Positions 8,270 to 18,406 of a DNA stretch of 64,000 bases are shown here, in pieces. A program made the position numbers and the translations under genes. This DNA comes from Fischerella sp. JS2 (lineage in GTDB: Bacteria > Cyanobacteriota > Cyanobacteriia > Cyanobacteriales > Nostocaceae). The stretch lies in contig NZ_CP135918.1 of NCBI RefSeq assembly GCF_032393985.1, positions 6,325,724-6,389,723 of the forward strand, written 5' to 3'. The notes under the pieces are model-generated. The model was not told where the DNA came from and did not search any database. It saw only the letters and a list, made by a program, of their open reading frames with translations. Positions within the stretch are counted from its first letter, which is position 1. Every line of letters starts with the position of its first letter.

Positions 8270-8367
8270 ATGAGAACTTGCTCAAACTGTTAAAATTTTG
8301 AAGGCAGGTAAACTCAAGTTTTCACCTACCTTTCATCCCTGCGCTGTCTAGTGACGGGGGTTTGAGG

Positions 8368-9081
8368 ATGTTCTCTACAATGGTAAGTAATAACCACTAC
8401 GAAACTCTTAAAGTAAATCCGGACGCTAGCCAAGCAGAGATTAAGCAAGCCTATCGCCGTTTGGTCAAACAATATCATCCTGATAGTAATCAACAAACGG
8501 CAGATAGTGAGCAAATTATCCGTATTAATGCAGCGTATGAAGTCTTGGGTGATGCTGAGAATCGCAAAAGTTATGACCGACGAATTTATCACAAACTAAA
8601 GCAAAAATCTAGCAGCAGACAACAGCGTAGCACTGCTGCTGGGCAGCAATACCAAACAAAAAGACAAACAGGACGAGATATTGATGAGCAGATTGAAGAA
8701 TGGCTACGTCAAGTTTATCAACCGGTTAGTCGCTTAGCTTATGTTATTCTTTATTCTTTGAAAACACAAATTGAAAAACTAGCAGCAGATCCCTTTGATG
8801 ATAACCTTTTAGAAGATTTTCAGAAATACTTAGAAAATTGCCGAGAAGACCTAAAACAGGCACAAACTTCTTTTAGTTCCCTACCTAATCCCCCTAGTTT
8901 AGCAAGAGTAGCGGCTCATCTTTATTACTGCCTCAACCAAATTAGTGATGGACTAGATGAATTGGAATATTTTCCCTTGAATTACGACGAAAGTTATTTG
9001 CATACAGGTCAAGAAATGTTTCGTATTGCCAAGGGATTGTACCGTGAGGCCCAAGAGTCGGTCGCAGATTATAAGGGATAG
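8368..9081 (+). CDS. J-domain protein (DnaJ-like co-chaperone)
   Basis: A J domain occupies about residues 10-75: it starts NHYETLKVNPDASQAEI and carries the catalytic HPD within KQYHPDSNQ, so it should stimulate ATP hydrolysis by a DnaK partner. There is no Gly/Phe linker, zinc finger or C-terminal substrate domain. The remaining 160 residues are charged, helical and of no family I recognise, so this is a type III J protein with a private client. The start is uncertain: ATG 8368 (237 residues) or ATG 8380 (233 residues). It follows cysK by about 100 bases on the same strand and may be cotranscribed. Confidence 0.88.
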   Translation: MFSTMVSNNHYETLKVNPDASQAEIKQAYRRLVKQYHPDSNQQTADSEQIIRINAAYEVLGDAENRKSYDRRIYHKLKQKSSSRQQRSTAAGQQYQTKRQTGRDIDEQIEEWLRQVYQPVSRLAYVILYSLKTQIEKLAADPFDDNLLEDFQKYLENCREDLKQAQTSFSSLPNPPSLARVAAHLYYCLNQISDGLDELEYFPLNYDESYLHTGQEMFRIAKGLYREAQESVADYKG

Positions 9082-9227
9082 ATTGAAAACCCCGTGGATT
9101 CATATGTGGCATTCAGTAGACTTCTTGCAAAAGTCTATTTCAAAAAACGAACACTCTCTTGAAAAGCTTTGATCGGAGGAAACCTCCGCACCCAAGCGGG
9201 AAGCCACTCCGTGTCTACAAACTTTTC

Positions 9228-9290
9228 GCAGATGAACACAGGTAAACATCGATCAAAAAATCTGTGTTCATCTGTGTGCATCTGTGTTCG
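9228..9290. repeat. Dispersed repeat, ACACAGATGCACACCGAT family
   Basis: GATGAACACAGGTAAACATC is followed by an inverted pair of copies reading TGTGTTCATCTGTGTGCATC. Related copies occur at 18284-18320, 44137-44168, 44230-44263, 44386-44412 and 46256-46290, always in intergenic DNA. Confidence 0.6.
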
Positions 9291-9350
9291 TAATAAAGAA
9301 CTATCCAGATTTTTGCGAGAGATTTAGTCCACTAAAAGTAGACACCCAAC

Positions 9351-10412
9351 TCAAGAATCACTAAACTGCTCAATTATTCCCCCACCCAAAACTTTTTCTC
9401 CTTCGTACCAAACCGCCGCTTGTCCAGGCGTAATACTGAATTGGGGTTCATCGAAGACAATCCGTACACGGGAGTTTTCCAAGGGAATGACCGTGACTGG
9501 TACGGGGTGAGAACGATAGCGGATTTGCACTTCTGCACGAATGGGACTTGCAGGTTCGGCGATGGAAACCCAATTTACTCGAGTCACGGTACATTCTGGT
9601 TGAGTTGCCTTAGTGCGATCGCCTACAATCACTTTATTGTTAACTGCATCTAAAGCAATCACATATAATGGTTCAGCAGCAGCGATCCTCAAGCCTTTGC
9701 GTTGCCCAATCGTGTAATGATGGACACCATCATGCTGACCTAGTACCTTGCCATCTATATCAACAATGTCGCCTTGTTTGGGGGCAAGATACTTATCTAA
9801 GAATGCCCGCATAGAACCGTTGGCTTCTACCAAGCATAAATCCTGGCTTTCCGGTTTGTCAGCTGTTTTGAGATTATACTCATTGGCAATCCGGCGCGTA
9901 TCGCTCTTTTGCATTTCACCTAGAGGAAATACTGTACCTGCTAGTAAATCTTGAGACAAGTCATAGAGAAAATAACTTTGATCTTTGTTGCGATCAATCG
10001 CCCGTAGGAGTTCGTAACGTCCAGTTGCTTCGTTATAATCGATCCGGGCATAATGACCTGTGGCAATGCGATCGCACCCCAAATTTTCGCGAGCATACTG
10101 CAACATCGGGCCGAATTTCACTGTTTTATTGCACTGAGAACAAGGCAGAGGTGTGATACCGCTACTGTAACCAGCTACAAGATAATCGACAATGTTTGTC
10201 TGAAAAACGTCCCGAATATCAACAACGTGATGGGGAACACCCAGCTGTTCACAGATAGAAGCCGCATCAATCATACCTTCAGAGCAACATTGACCCTTTC
10301 CTTTCATCAGCCAAAGGGTTAAACCAATTACTTCATAGCCCTGATTGTGCAAAATGGCGGCGGCGGTAGAACTATCAACACCGCCAGAAAGTCCTACTAC
10401 GACTTTTTTCAT
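9351..10412 (-). CDS. mnmA: tRNA-specific 2-thiouridylase
   Basis: MnmA activates U34 of tRNA (Lys, Glu, Gln) with ATP and inserts sulfur to make 2-thiouridine. The 353-residue protein has the N-terminal PP-loop [13 protein letters not shown]. The nucleophile Cys lies in [14 protein letters not shown] and the second catalytic Cys in PESQDLCLV. The tRNA-contact motifs ([19 protein letters not shown]) and the C-terminal beta-barrel are also present. Length is normal. ATG 10412 needs no adjustment. The gene is transcribed towards dnaJ and divergently from the SPOR-like gene. Confidence 0.96.
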   Translation of the reverse strand: MKKVVVGLSGGVDSSTAAAILHNQGYEVIGLTLWLMKGKGQCCSEGMIDAASICEQLGVPHHVVDIRDVFQTNIVDYLVAGYSSGITPLPCSQCNKTVKFGPMLQYARENLGCDRIATGHYARIDYNEATGRYELLRAIDRNKDQSYFLYDLSQDLLAGTVFPLGEMQKSDTRRIANEYNLKTADKPESQDLCLVEANGSMRAFLDKYLAPKQGDIVDIDGKVLGQHDGVHHYTIGQRKGLRIAAAEPLYVIALDAVNNKVIVGDRTKATQPECTVTRVNWVSIAEPASPIRAEVQIRYRSHPVPVTVIPLENSRVRIVFDEPQFSITPGQAAVWYEGEKVLGGGIIEQFSDS

Positions 10413-10607
10413 ATCCGTAAATATATTGCTAGGTTGTTCTTTCTAAACCTTTCAAAAATTATAGCGATTTTCTACAGTTACCTATCTTTCCTTCAGTATA
10501 GCTGCCCTCTGCCCTCTGCCTTTCTTCTGTAAAAATTTAGTTTCCGTAGAAAATATTATTTTAATTTTCTTTTGTTACCATAGTCGATTGCATGGTCAAT
10601 TTTACTT

Positions 10608-11423
10608 ATGATATTTCAGCACTTTACCCAACCATCTTTTATTTTACGTGGTCTATTGGGAGGATGCTTAATTTTGATTTGTCACTCCACTCCCACACCA
10701 GCACAAATCAATACTAGCAACAACAGTCTTTTAGTACAAATACCCCTACCAATTCCGCCCAGTGACAACAATCTCCTACCACCCGTACCAACCAATAATC
10801 AAGAATTTACAATTCCTCAGGTAAATAAAACTCCTCAACAGTATCTTCACAATCAGGATGCAATTCAATATCAAGCCACACCTTTGAATCAAAATAACCA
10901 AAACTTTAAACGTTACCTAGTTTATGTTGATAGTAACAATTCCCAAATCCTTCAACAAGTACGTTTAATTGAACCCACAGCTTACATCAGACAATTTCAA
11001 GGACGTTCTGTCATTCAAGCCGGAATCTTTAGTAAACCAGCTAATGCCCAACAGCGCATCCAACAACTAGCAGCCTATGGAATTTACGGGGCGCAAATTA
11101 TTAGCTTTACTAACGGACAACAAATCCCGACTTACTCTCAAAATTTCAACAATAATAATACTTACTATCCTCAGCGAAATTCTCACTTAGAAATATCTAG
11201 ACCTTACTATGTAGCTGTCCCTGCCAAAACCACAGAAATTAACACAATTGCTAACCAAATTAGAACTAATATTGAACAACAAATAGGTGTCAGTATAAAA
11301 AATCAGCCACGAGGTTCATACGTAGCAGTTGGGCCATTTGCCGAAAGGTCACAAGCAGAACAATGGAATAATTATCTGCGATCGCTCGGATTTAAAAATG
11401 CCAGAGTTTACTATGCAAGATAG
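10608..11423 (+). CDS. Secreted protein with SPOR-like repeats
   Basis: The 271-residue protein starts with a signal peptide (membrane segment about residues 11-27, cleavage near PAQ). A Pro/Asn/Gln-rich linker follows, then two segments that resemble SPOR folds: KRYLVYVDSNNSQILQQV through RSVIQAGIFSKPANAQQRIQ, and YYVAVPAKTTEINTIANQI through RGSYVAVGPFAERSQAEQW. SPOR domains bind denuded glycan strands of peptidoglycan, so a cell-wall or periplasmic role is plausible. The SPOR call comes from the G.F...A.A pattern and is not proven. It stands alone on the plus strand after 195 noncoding bases. Confidence 0.65.
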   Translation: MIFQHFTQPSFILRGLLGGCLILICHSTPTPAQINTSNNSLLVQIPLPIPPSDNNLLPPVPTNNQEFTIPQVNKTPQQYLHNQDAIQYQATPLNQNNQNFKRYLVYVDSNNSQILQQVRLIEPTAYIRQFQGRSVIQAGIFSKPANAQQRIQQLAAYGIYGAQIISFTNGQQIPTYSQNFNNNNTYYPQRNSHLEISRPYYVAVPAKTTEINTIANQIRTNIEQQIGVSIKNQPRGSYVAVGPFAERSQAEQWNNYLRSLGFKNARVYYAR

Positions 11424-12027
11424 GCTGATAGGCGCAGTCCTTTCAGGGTGGGTAAAAATCCTCAAAAATTTCCGCGATTTTGCTCTTTTCACATTTGTGT
11501 CTTAGAGCCTTGGTGGTTCAAAAGTTATTTTTTTCACCACAAAGACACTATGACACTAAAAAAAATATATTACACCACCAAAGGGATAGGTGATAGGGTT
11601 TATACCGTTTCACTATAAGTCTTACACATTTGGCTACCAGACAAGCAGGGGAATTCGTCTCAAGATTGGAACTTCTCAATTCAAACGAAAGTCTTCCTAT
11701 TTTGACACTTCAACAGCCAAGTTAAAAGCTGATTTGTGAGTTTAAGCTCCCAAATCGCTTAACTCTAATATATGAATATGCCTATCTATAGATATAAATA
11801 CCTATCTTTAGATAGATGTCAGCTATGTGATTTTACTTTTACCGTAAAAAATGTAAATCCATCTACACACTCACTGGAGATGAGTTTTCAGTTCAGTTCG
11901 CCAAAGTTGCATAATTTGCAGCCAATGACGTGAAGTCAATTGCAGATATCAGGGGAAATTATCTACGTTGGATATCTCAAAATGAAGTCTCAGTGACAAG
12001 GCTTCTGACAACTGAACTCTAAATATT
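11424..12027. other. Intergenic region upstream of the glycosyltransferase gene
   Basis: No gene is seen in about 600 bases. The region holds CTATCTATAGATA and ATCTTTAGATAGAT copies near 11785-11818, similar to a motif at 3428-3445. An imperfect inverted repeat (GATTTTACTTTTAC with GTAAAAAATGTAAATC) lies at about 11830-11861. Either may be regulatory, but nothing is diagnostic. Confidence 0.4.
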
Positions 12028-13119
12028 ATGAAAATCGCACAAATAGCTCCATTATGGGAACAAGTTCCACCTATTACCTACGGTGGAACTGAATTGGTTG
12101 TGAGTCGTTTGACCGATGAATTGGTACGCAGAGGTCACGAAGTCACATTATTCGCTTCCGGTGATTCCCAAACTCTTGCTCGTTTAGAAGCGGGTAGTGC
12201 GCGTGCATTGCGCTTGGATAAAAGCATTAAAGAACCCGTAATGTACGAACTCATGCATGTTAGCGAAGTTTATCAACATGCTGCGGAGTTTGATATTATC
12301 CACTCCCACGTTGGAGCTTGGGCACTGCCTTTGGCTAGTATGGTGTCAACACCAACGGTGCATACTCTACATGGTATCTTTACTCGCGATAACAATAAAG
12401 TATTTAGGCAACACCATACGCAACCATACATCAGCATTAGTGACGCACAACGACTGTTAAACATTAACTACGTTGCCACAGTTTATAACGGTATCAGCAT
12501 TGAAAAGTTTCCGTTTTTTGCTCAACCCCAAGAACCACCCTACCTGGCATTTTTAGGGCGCTTATCACCAGAAAAGGGGCCACAACACGCCATTGCGATC
12601 GCCAAACAAACGGGTTGGCGCTTAAAGATGGCTGGTAAGGTAGATGTTGTAGACCAGAAATTCTTTGAACAAGAAATTGCTCCCCAGATTGATGGTAAGC
12701 AAATCGAATTTTTGGGTGAAGTCAATCACGCTCAAAAAGCTGAATTATTAGGGAATGCGGCGATTACTCTCTTCCCAATTACTTGGTGTGAACCTTTTGG
12801 TTTGGTGATGGCTGAATCTATGGCGACTGGTACACCAGTAATTGCCATGAATATGGGTTCTGTACCCGAAGTAATTGCTCATGGCGAGACTGGTTATGTC
12901 TGCCAAAGCTACGAAGAAATGGCGACGATGATACCCAAAGCTTTGGAACTAAATCGTCAAAAATGCCGAGAACACGTAGAAAATAAATTTAGCGTCGCTC
13001 AAATGGTCGATGGTTATGAAGCAGTCTACGAAAAAATCGTTGGAGAACGTAATTTCAGAAATTGGTTCAATACTATCCTGAGAAACTCTTTAGAATCAAT
13101 TACATCTAGGGCTCGCTGA
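12028..13119 (+). CDS. Family 4 glycosyltransferase
   Basis: The protein has 363 residues and a GT-B fold. The N-terminal domain starts MKIAQIAPLWEQVPPITYGG, the usual GT4 acceptor-side entry with a Gly-Gly loop. The C-terminal domain begins around LAFLGRLSPEKGPQHAI and carries the nucleotide-sugar motif EPFGLVMAESMATGTPVIA, with the conserved E-x7-E pair. It transfers a sugar from an activated donor to an unknown acceptor, perhaps an exopolysaccharide or glycolipid. The substrate cannot be read from the sequence. The gene appears to stand alone, with a terminator at 13204. Confidence 0.9.
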   Translation: MKIAQIAPLWEQVPPITYGGTELVVSRLTDELVRRGHEVTLFASGDSQTLARLEAGSARALRLDKSIKEPVMYELMHVSEVYQHAAEFDIIHSHVGAWALPLASMVSTPTVHTLHGIFTRDNNKVFRQHHTQPYISISDAQRLLNINYVATVYNGISIEKFPFFAQPQEPPYLAFLGRLSPEKGPQHAIAIAKQTGWRLKMAGKVDVVDQKFFEQEIAPQIDGKQIEFLGEVNHAQKAELLGNAAITLFPITWCEPFGLVMAESMATGTPVIAMNMGSVPEVIAHGETGYVCQSYEEMATMIPKALELNRQKCREHVENKFSVAQMVDGYEAVYEKIVGERNFRNWFNTILRNSLESITSRAR

Positions 13120-13203
13120 TGTTGATGCTTCATTAAGCTGAAATATGCTGTAAATGGTTGGCTGTTTTGAGAATATTCATTCAAAACATGGTTTTATAAA
13201 AAC

Positions 13204-13232
13204 AAAGCTCCTACATCAAGGGAGCTTTTACT
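13204..13232 (+). terminator. Probable terminator after the glycosyltransferase gene
   Basis: AAAGCTCC (13204-13211) pairs with GGAGCTTT (13221-13228), followed by a T-rich run (TTACTTTTT). Confidence 0.75.
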
Positions 13233-13349
13233 TTTTATTGGAAAGTAATAAACCTGTTGCGCGAAGAGAATTTTCTGTAATTGTACTGAAGCCAATCATG
13301 ATTTAATTGTAGTTACCATTTAAATGTATTGTATGACTAACTACGAAAT

Positions 13350-13781
13350 ATGGAACAACCACTAATTTTAATTCTTTGTACTGGTAATTCCTGTCGTAGT
13401 CAAATGGCTGAAGGATTCATTAAGGAACTAGCTGATGATTTTTTATTAGTAGAGAGTGCAGGGATGAATCCAGCTAAGGAAGTCCATCCTTTAGCTGTAA
13501 AAGTAATGAAAGAAATAGGTATAGATATCTCTAAAAATAATTGCAAACACATTCATTTGTTCCTTGATCATAAAATTGATACGGTCATCACAGTATGTGA
13601 TAATGCTGACCAAAGTTGTCCAGCTTTGCCCAAAGCTATTAAACGCCATCACTTCAGCTTTCCTGATCCAGCCGAAGCAATGGGAACAGAAACAGAAAAA
13701 TTGCAAGTATTCCGTCAAGTTCGTGATGATATAGGTAAGCTATTTTTGGCGTACATAGCTGGGAGACGAGATGCTCTCTAA
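13350..13781 (+). CDS. arsC: Arsenate reductase, low-molecular-weight phosphatase type
   Basis: The 143-residue protein carries the P-loop CTGNSCRS (CX5R) near residue 10 and a conserved SFPDPAEA loop with the general acid Asp. VCDNADQSCP supplies the pair of Cys residues that form the relay disulfide in thioredoxin-type ArsC. It reduces arsenate to arsenite for export. These residues distinguish it from plain low-molecular-weight tyrosine phosphatases. No arsenite pump or ArsR lies beside it. A sensor kinase gene starts 23 bases after the stop, which suggests cotranscription, though a functional link is unproven. Confidence 0.88.
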   Translation: MEQPLILILCTGNSCRSQMAEGFIKELADDFLLVESAGMNPAKEVHPLAVKVMKEIGIDISKNNCKHIHLFLDHKIDTVITVCDNADQSCPALPKAIKRHHFSFPDPAEAMGTETEKLQVFRQVRDDIGKLFLAYIAGRRDAL

Positions 13782-13804
13782 AGGTTTTTACAGGAGTGAC
13801 GGGC

Positions 13805-15570
13805 ATGTTAGCTGACTCAGTCAGTTTGCCTTTAACAATGGTTGTTGCCTTAACAACTCGTACAGATTTATTAATGGTATTAACAGATAGAACAGGACGT
13901 ATTGAGTGGGTAAATCAAGCATTTGCCAAACATATATCTTTAACAACTGAGCAGTTAGTTGGCAAAAAGTTTTTTTTGTATTTGGACGTGATTATAAGCT
14001 GCATATTCAACAAACTTATATCCGAGAACAACTACTAAAAGGAGAAAGTTTTAAGTTTGAGCTTTCCTACATTTTACATCACCAGAATGATGAGCGTTGG
14101 TTATTAATAGATGGACAACCTATTTACGATGAAGAAGGTATAGCTATTAAATATGCCGTAATCGCAACTGACATTACTTTACGGAAGAAGACAGAACAAA
14201 ATTTAGAGCAAACTCGACAAAGACTGAAACGACTTGTAGAAAATATTAAGTTAGTACCTTGGGAAGCTGAAGCTGTGAATCGCCAGTTTACCTATGTAGG
14301 ACCACAGGTAAAAGATTTATTTGGTTATGAGCCTGAGCAGTGTTATGAATTAAACTTTTGGCAAGAACACATTTATCCAGAAGATGTATTACAGGTTCAT
14401 AATTATGAGCAAACTATTCAACTAGAACAAGATAATTACATAGCTGAGTATCGGTTTTTGACAGCTGAGGGAAAATGGCTCTGGGTAAAAGATATTGTAA
14501 CAGTTGTGCGACATCAAGGCGAAGTTACAAAATTACTTGGTTTTTTCATAGATATTAGCGATCGCAAACAAGCAGAAATTTCTTTGCAAGCAGCCTTAAA
14601 AAGGCTAGAACAAGTTAATCAAGAACTAGAAACGAGGGTAGAACAACGCACTATTGCTTTGAGTCAAGAGAAAGAAAAACTAGAACAAACTTTGCACAAA
14701 TTGCAGAAAACTCAAACGCAACTAATTCAGAGTGAAAAAATGTCTAGTCTCGGTCAACTTGTTGCAGGTATTGCCCATGAAATCAATAACCCTGTAAACT
14801 TCATTCACGGCAACCTCTCTCATGTTGTCGAGTATGTAAACACATTGCTACATCTACTGCAATTCTATCAACAAGAATACCCAAATTCCTCTTTGGAACT
14901 ACAAGAAAAATTTGAGGCTGCGGAACTCGACTTTATTATAGAAGACTTACCAAAGTTACTATCTTCGATGCAGGTTGGTACTAAAAGAATGCGTGAAATT
15001 GTTTTATCTTTGCGTAATTTTTCTCGCTTGGATGAAGCGGAAGTGAAAGAGGTTAATATCCATGATGGTATTGATAGCACCCTAATGATTTTACAAAATC
15101 GCCTCAGAGCCAAGCCTAATGCTTCAGAGATTAAGGTCATCAAAAAATACGGCAATCTTCCACTAGTAGAGTGCTTTCCTGGACAGCTTAACCAAGTATT
15201 TATGAATATTATTGTTAATGCTATTGATGTCTTGGAGGAACGGGATCACAAGCGTTCTTTTTCAGACTGCAAAAGTCACCCCAGCACCATCACTATTTAT
15301 ACAGAAATAGATCATAGGGAAACACCTGCCGTTATCCCATCAATTGTGATTCGTATCAGAGATAATGGTACTGGTATTAGTGAGGAAATAAAAGATCGCC
15401 TATTTGATCCCTTCTTTACTACAAAGCCTGTTGGTAAAGGTACAGGTTTAGGATTGTCAATAAGTTACCAAATAGTAGTTGAGAAGCATCAAGGTAAACT
15501 AGAATGCCACTCAATTCTTGGAGAAGGTACAGAATTTTTAATTTCTATTCCCCAGCGACAAAAAACATAG
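13805..15570 (+). pseudogene. PAS-PAS sensor histidine kinase interrupted at a T8 run
   Basis: ATG 13805 (AGGAG eight bases upstream) opens a PAS domain (LMVLTDRTGRIEWVNQAF). The frame then drifts after LVGKKFF at the run of eight T at 13970-13977. The -1 frame continues VFGRDYKLHIQQTYIREQ through the rest of the PAS domain, a second PAS/PAC (FTYVGPQVKDLFGYEP), a coiled coil, the HisKA box GQLVAGIAHEINNPV with the phospho-accepting His, and a HATPase_c with DNGTGI and GTGLGLSIS. Adding one T, or a -1 slip on T TTT TTG, restores a kinase of about 589 residues. It could therefore be a true mutation, a sequencing error, or slippage-dependent expression. The fusion protein at 15648 follows after 77 bases. 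Confidence 0.85.
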
Positions 15571-15647
15571 CTTTTAGCTGAGTTGCTTGAGCCAGTTTTC
15601 AGGGATAATTCCTTTAACAGAGCAGTGCTGAGAGGGGAACAGCCACT

Positions 15648-18224
15648 ATGACATCACCAGAAACAGTGATCTGGCTACGAGAACGCACAGCTTTAGGAAT
15701 TCTATCACCTGAATCCTTGAGTGCGATCGCGCAAGTCCTCGAAGAAAAAGTTTTTCCAGCGAACCATCAAATAGCTACCGAAGCGACTTCTCCAGAAGCG
15801 CTTTATATTCTCTTGGAAGGTAAGCTCGAAAGTGAGAGTAGTAACAAAAATAACCCGAGTTTAACAGTTGGTTTTCTACCTGGATCGATCATTCATTTAC
15901 AAGAAATACTTTTAGATGAGCTAGCCCAGCGCACCATCACTACTGTTACAGAATGTCATTTTTGGGTTGTATCTGCGACAGTATTTAAAGAAATAATTGG
16001 CAAATACCCGGAGATCGCTCAGGTTGTCTCCCGAATGCTGGCTCAAGAAGTAGCACAGTTAGCATCTGCTTTCAACTACGAACAGGAACGCTCTTTAGCA
16101 TTACGCCCATATTTAGTTACCAAAGCCCGACGTGGTATTGTGGGGACGAGCCGCTATGCCGTGCGTCTACGAGAAGAAATTCGCCAAGCTGCAAGCGATC
16201 GCAAATCTGTATTGATTTTCGGTGAACCAGGGTTAGAAAAAGATAATGTTGCAGCCTTAATTCATTTTGGTTCTAAGTATCGCCGCGAACCGATTATCAA
16301 AGTTAACTGTGGTATCCTGCAAACTAGTGGTGCAGAATTATTTGGGCGTGCTGGTGGTAAACCCGGACTATTAGAATGGCTGGGAGAAGGTACTCTCATC
16401 CTCAACAATATTCAAGAAACTCCACCAGAGTTACTCCCAAAAATTAAACAATTACTACAAGACAATACGTATATTCCCATAAGCCGAGTTGGAGAACCAG
16501 AGGCCGAATCCCGGACTAATCAAGCCCGGATTATGATAGTTGCGGAAAAAACTCAGTCACAAATCGAACGCTGTGTTGGTCGCATTATCAAAATCCCACC
16601 CCTACGGGTACGCAAAGCTGATATTAATGCCCAGATCGAATACTATATCAGTCTCTACACTCGTGCTAGAGGAATTCCTAAACCGCATATTACACCAGAA
16701 GCTTTACGCCGCTTGCAGTCCTATGACTTCCCTGGCAATTTAAAAGAGTTACAAAACTTGGTAGAACGAGCAATTGTGCAAGCAGGAGAAGCAAGGGAGT
16801 TAACAGAAGAGATTTTCTGGTCAGCAGAAACTAAGAAAAAGCGATTTCGGCTAAATCTGTTGAATGCTTATCCCCATTTGCGGAAGTTTCTTCGCAGTCC
16901 GTGGTGGCCAGATCGGATTAATTATGGCTTTACCGTTGCTGCTTTTGCGTTCATCGTTGCAGTATTATTTGTCGGGCCACAGACACGCGATCGCAATTTT
17001 GCTTTAAATCTATTCTGGGCTTGGTGGTGGCCTGTCTTTCTTTTCTTATTTCCCTTTCTTGGGCGGATTTGGTGCGCTGTTTGTCCGTTTATGATTTACG
17101 GTGAAATTACCCAGAAAATTTCAACTCACTTGTTTCCTAAACAACTTAAGCGCTGGCCACGAGAAGAAGCCGAGAAATGGGGCGGTTGGTTTTTGTTTGG
17201 CTTATTTACCCTAATTTTCCTGTGGGAAGAACTTTGGCACTTGGAAAATACTGCTTACCTCTGTGCCTGTTTACTTCTACTAATTACTGCTGGCGCGATG
17301 ATTTTTTCCGCCATTTTTGAGAGGCGGTTTTGGTGTCGCTATCTTTGTCCCATCGGTGGGATGAATGGTTTATTCGCCAAACTTTCAATGACAGAACTCC
17401 GTGCCCAACAGGGGATTTGTTCTGCTACTTGCACTACCTATCAATGCTACAAAGGCGGGCCACAAAAAGGCGAAGGAATGGAAACTAACGGTTGTCCTTT
17501 ATACTCTCACCCCGCCCAACTAGAAGACAACAGAGATTGTGTACTATGCATGACTTGTCTGAAAGCCTGTCCTCATCGTTCAGTTGAGTTTAATTTGCGT
17601 CCCCCTGGAATTGAATTGTGGACAACTCATGTACCCCGTAAATATGAAGTCGCCTTATTGTGTTTACTTTTGGGTGGAGTATATTTGCATCGCCTACCGG
17701 AGTTGCAATCCTGGCTAGGATTGCAAATAGATTTAAATCAATTTTTTCCCCACTTAGGCTTATCCCTACTAGCTTTGCTGATTCCAGCAGCCGTCATCTT
17801 CGTAGCATACAGGTTAATCAAAATTTATTGCTGGTTGAATAACTATATCTCCTCTGCGTCCTCTGCGGTTAAAATCCCCAACCGAATTAAGGTGCGATCA
17901 TTTACAGAACTTGCCTATGGCTATTTACCGTTGGTATTAGGAGGTAACTTAGCTCATTATCTGCGCTTAGGCTTGGGTGAAGGAGGACGAATTTTACCAG
18001 TCTTTTTTGCAACTTTTGGTTTGGATGGCGGACAATTGCCAGTTGTGGTTGCACATCCAGCTGTAATAGCCTTTTTACAGGGAACAACTCTCATTTTTTC
18101 AGTACTGTTATCGATAATACTTACACAAAAAATTGCTCGGCAACCATTACGTGTAATGTTATGGCAACACTTAGCAGCGATCGCGTTGGGAGTAAGTATG
18201 TGGCAGATTATTGTGTCTGGCTAA
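15648..18224 (+). CDS. cNMP-binding-like / AAA+ (NtrC-type) / membrane polyferredoxin fusion
   Basis: The protein has 858 residues in three parts. Residues 1-150 look like a cyclic-nucleotide-binding domain. Residues 165-390 look like the AAA+ domain of sigma-54 activators, with ELFG, LNNIQETPPELLPKIK and PGNLKELQNLVERA. The Walker A is degenerate (GEPGLEKDN), and the GAFTGA loop that touches sigma-54 is missing. From about residue 420, several membrane helices alternate with NapH/NosR-type Cys motifs (WCAVCP, CRYLCP) and a ferredoxin-like CVLCMTCLKACP, followed by more helices. Cyanobacteria lack sigma-54, so the AAA+ part probably has another role, perhaps ATP-dependent redox sensing or assembly. 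ATG 15648 has AGAGGGG upstream. Function is not established. Confidence 0.85.
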   Translation: MTSPETVIWLRERTALGILSPESLSAIAQVLEEKVFPANHQIATEATSPEALYILLEGKLESESSNKNNPSLTVGFLPGSIIHLQEILLDELAQRTITTVTECHFWVVSATVFKEIIGKYPEIAQVVSRMLAQEVAQLASAFNYEQERSLALRPYLVTKARRGIVGTSRYAVRLREEIRQAASDRKSVLIFGEPGLEKDNVAALIHFGSKYRREPIIKVNCGILQTSGAELFGRAGGKPGLLEWLGEGTLILNNIQETPPELLPKIKQLLQDNTYIPISRVGEPEAESRTNQARIMIVAEKTQSQIERCVGRIIKIPPLRVRKADINAQIEYYISLYTRARGIPKPHITPEALRRLQSYDFPGNLKELQNLVERAIVQAGEARELTEEIFWSAETKKKRFRLNLLNAYPHLRKFLRSPWWPDRINYGFTVAAFAFIVAVLFVGPQTRDRNFALNLFWAWWWPVFLFLFPFLGRIWCAVCPFMIYGEITQKISTHLFPKQLKRWPREEAEKWGGWFLFGLFTLIFLWEELWHLENTAYLCACLLLLITAGAMIFSAIFERRFWCRYLCPIGGMNGLFAKLSMTELRAQQGICSATCTTYQCYKGGPQKGEGMETNGCPLYSHPAQLEDNRDCVLCMTCLKACPHRSVEFNLRPPGIELWTTHVPRKYEVALLCLLLGGVYLHRLPELQSWLGLQIDLNQFFPHLGLSLLALLIPAAVIFVAYRLIKIYCWLNNYISSASSAVKIPNRIKVRSFTELAYGYLPLVLGGNLAHYLRLGLGEGGRILPVFFATFGLDGGQLPVVVAHPAVIAFLQGTTLIFSVLLSIILTQKIARQPLRVMLWQHLAAIALGVSMWQIIVSG

Positions 18225-18283
18225 TGGTAAGAATTAATTATGTCTGATGGGGATTGGAGTTGTGAGAAATATCGTTTTTATAT

Positions 18284-18320
18284 GTCGAACACCGATACAC
18301 ACCGATGCACACGGATGGAT
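18284..18320. repeat. Dispersed repeat copy (ACACCGATGCACACGGAT)
   Basis: This copy, with CGAACACCGATACACACCG, lies between the polyferredoxin fusion and ltrA. It belongs to the family listed at 9228. Confidence 0.55.
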
Positions 18321-18406
18321 GCAGATAGGTTATTTGTTGGTGGTTGAGAATTAGCATTTTTATGAGTTCAGATTTGACACTAATGAGAAGTTAGCGACTA
18401 GACATT

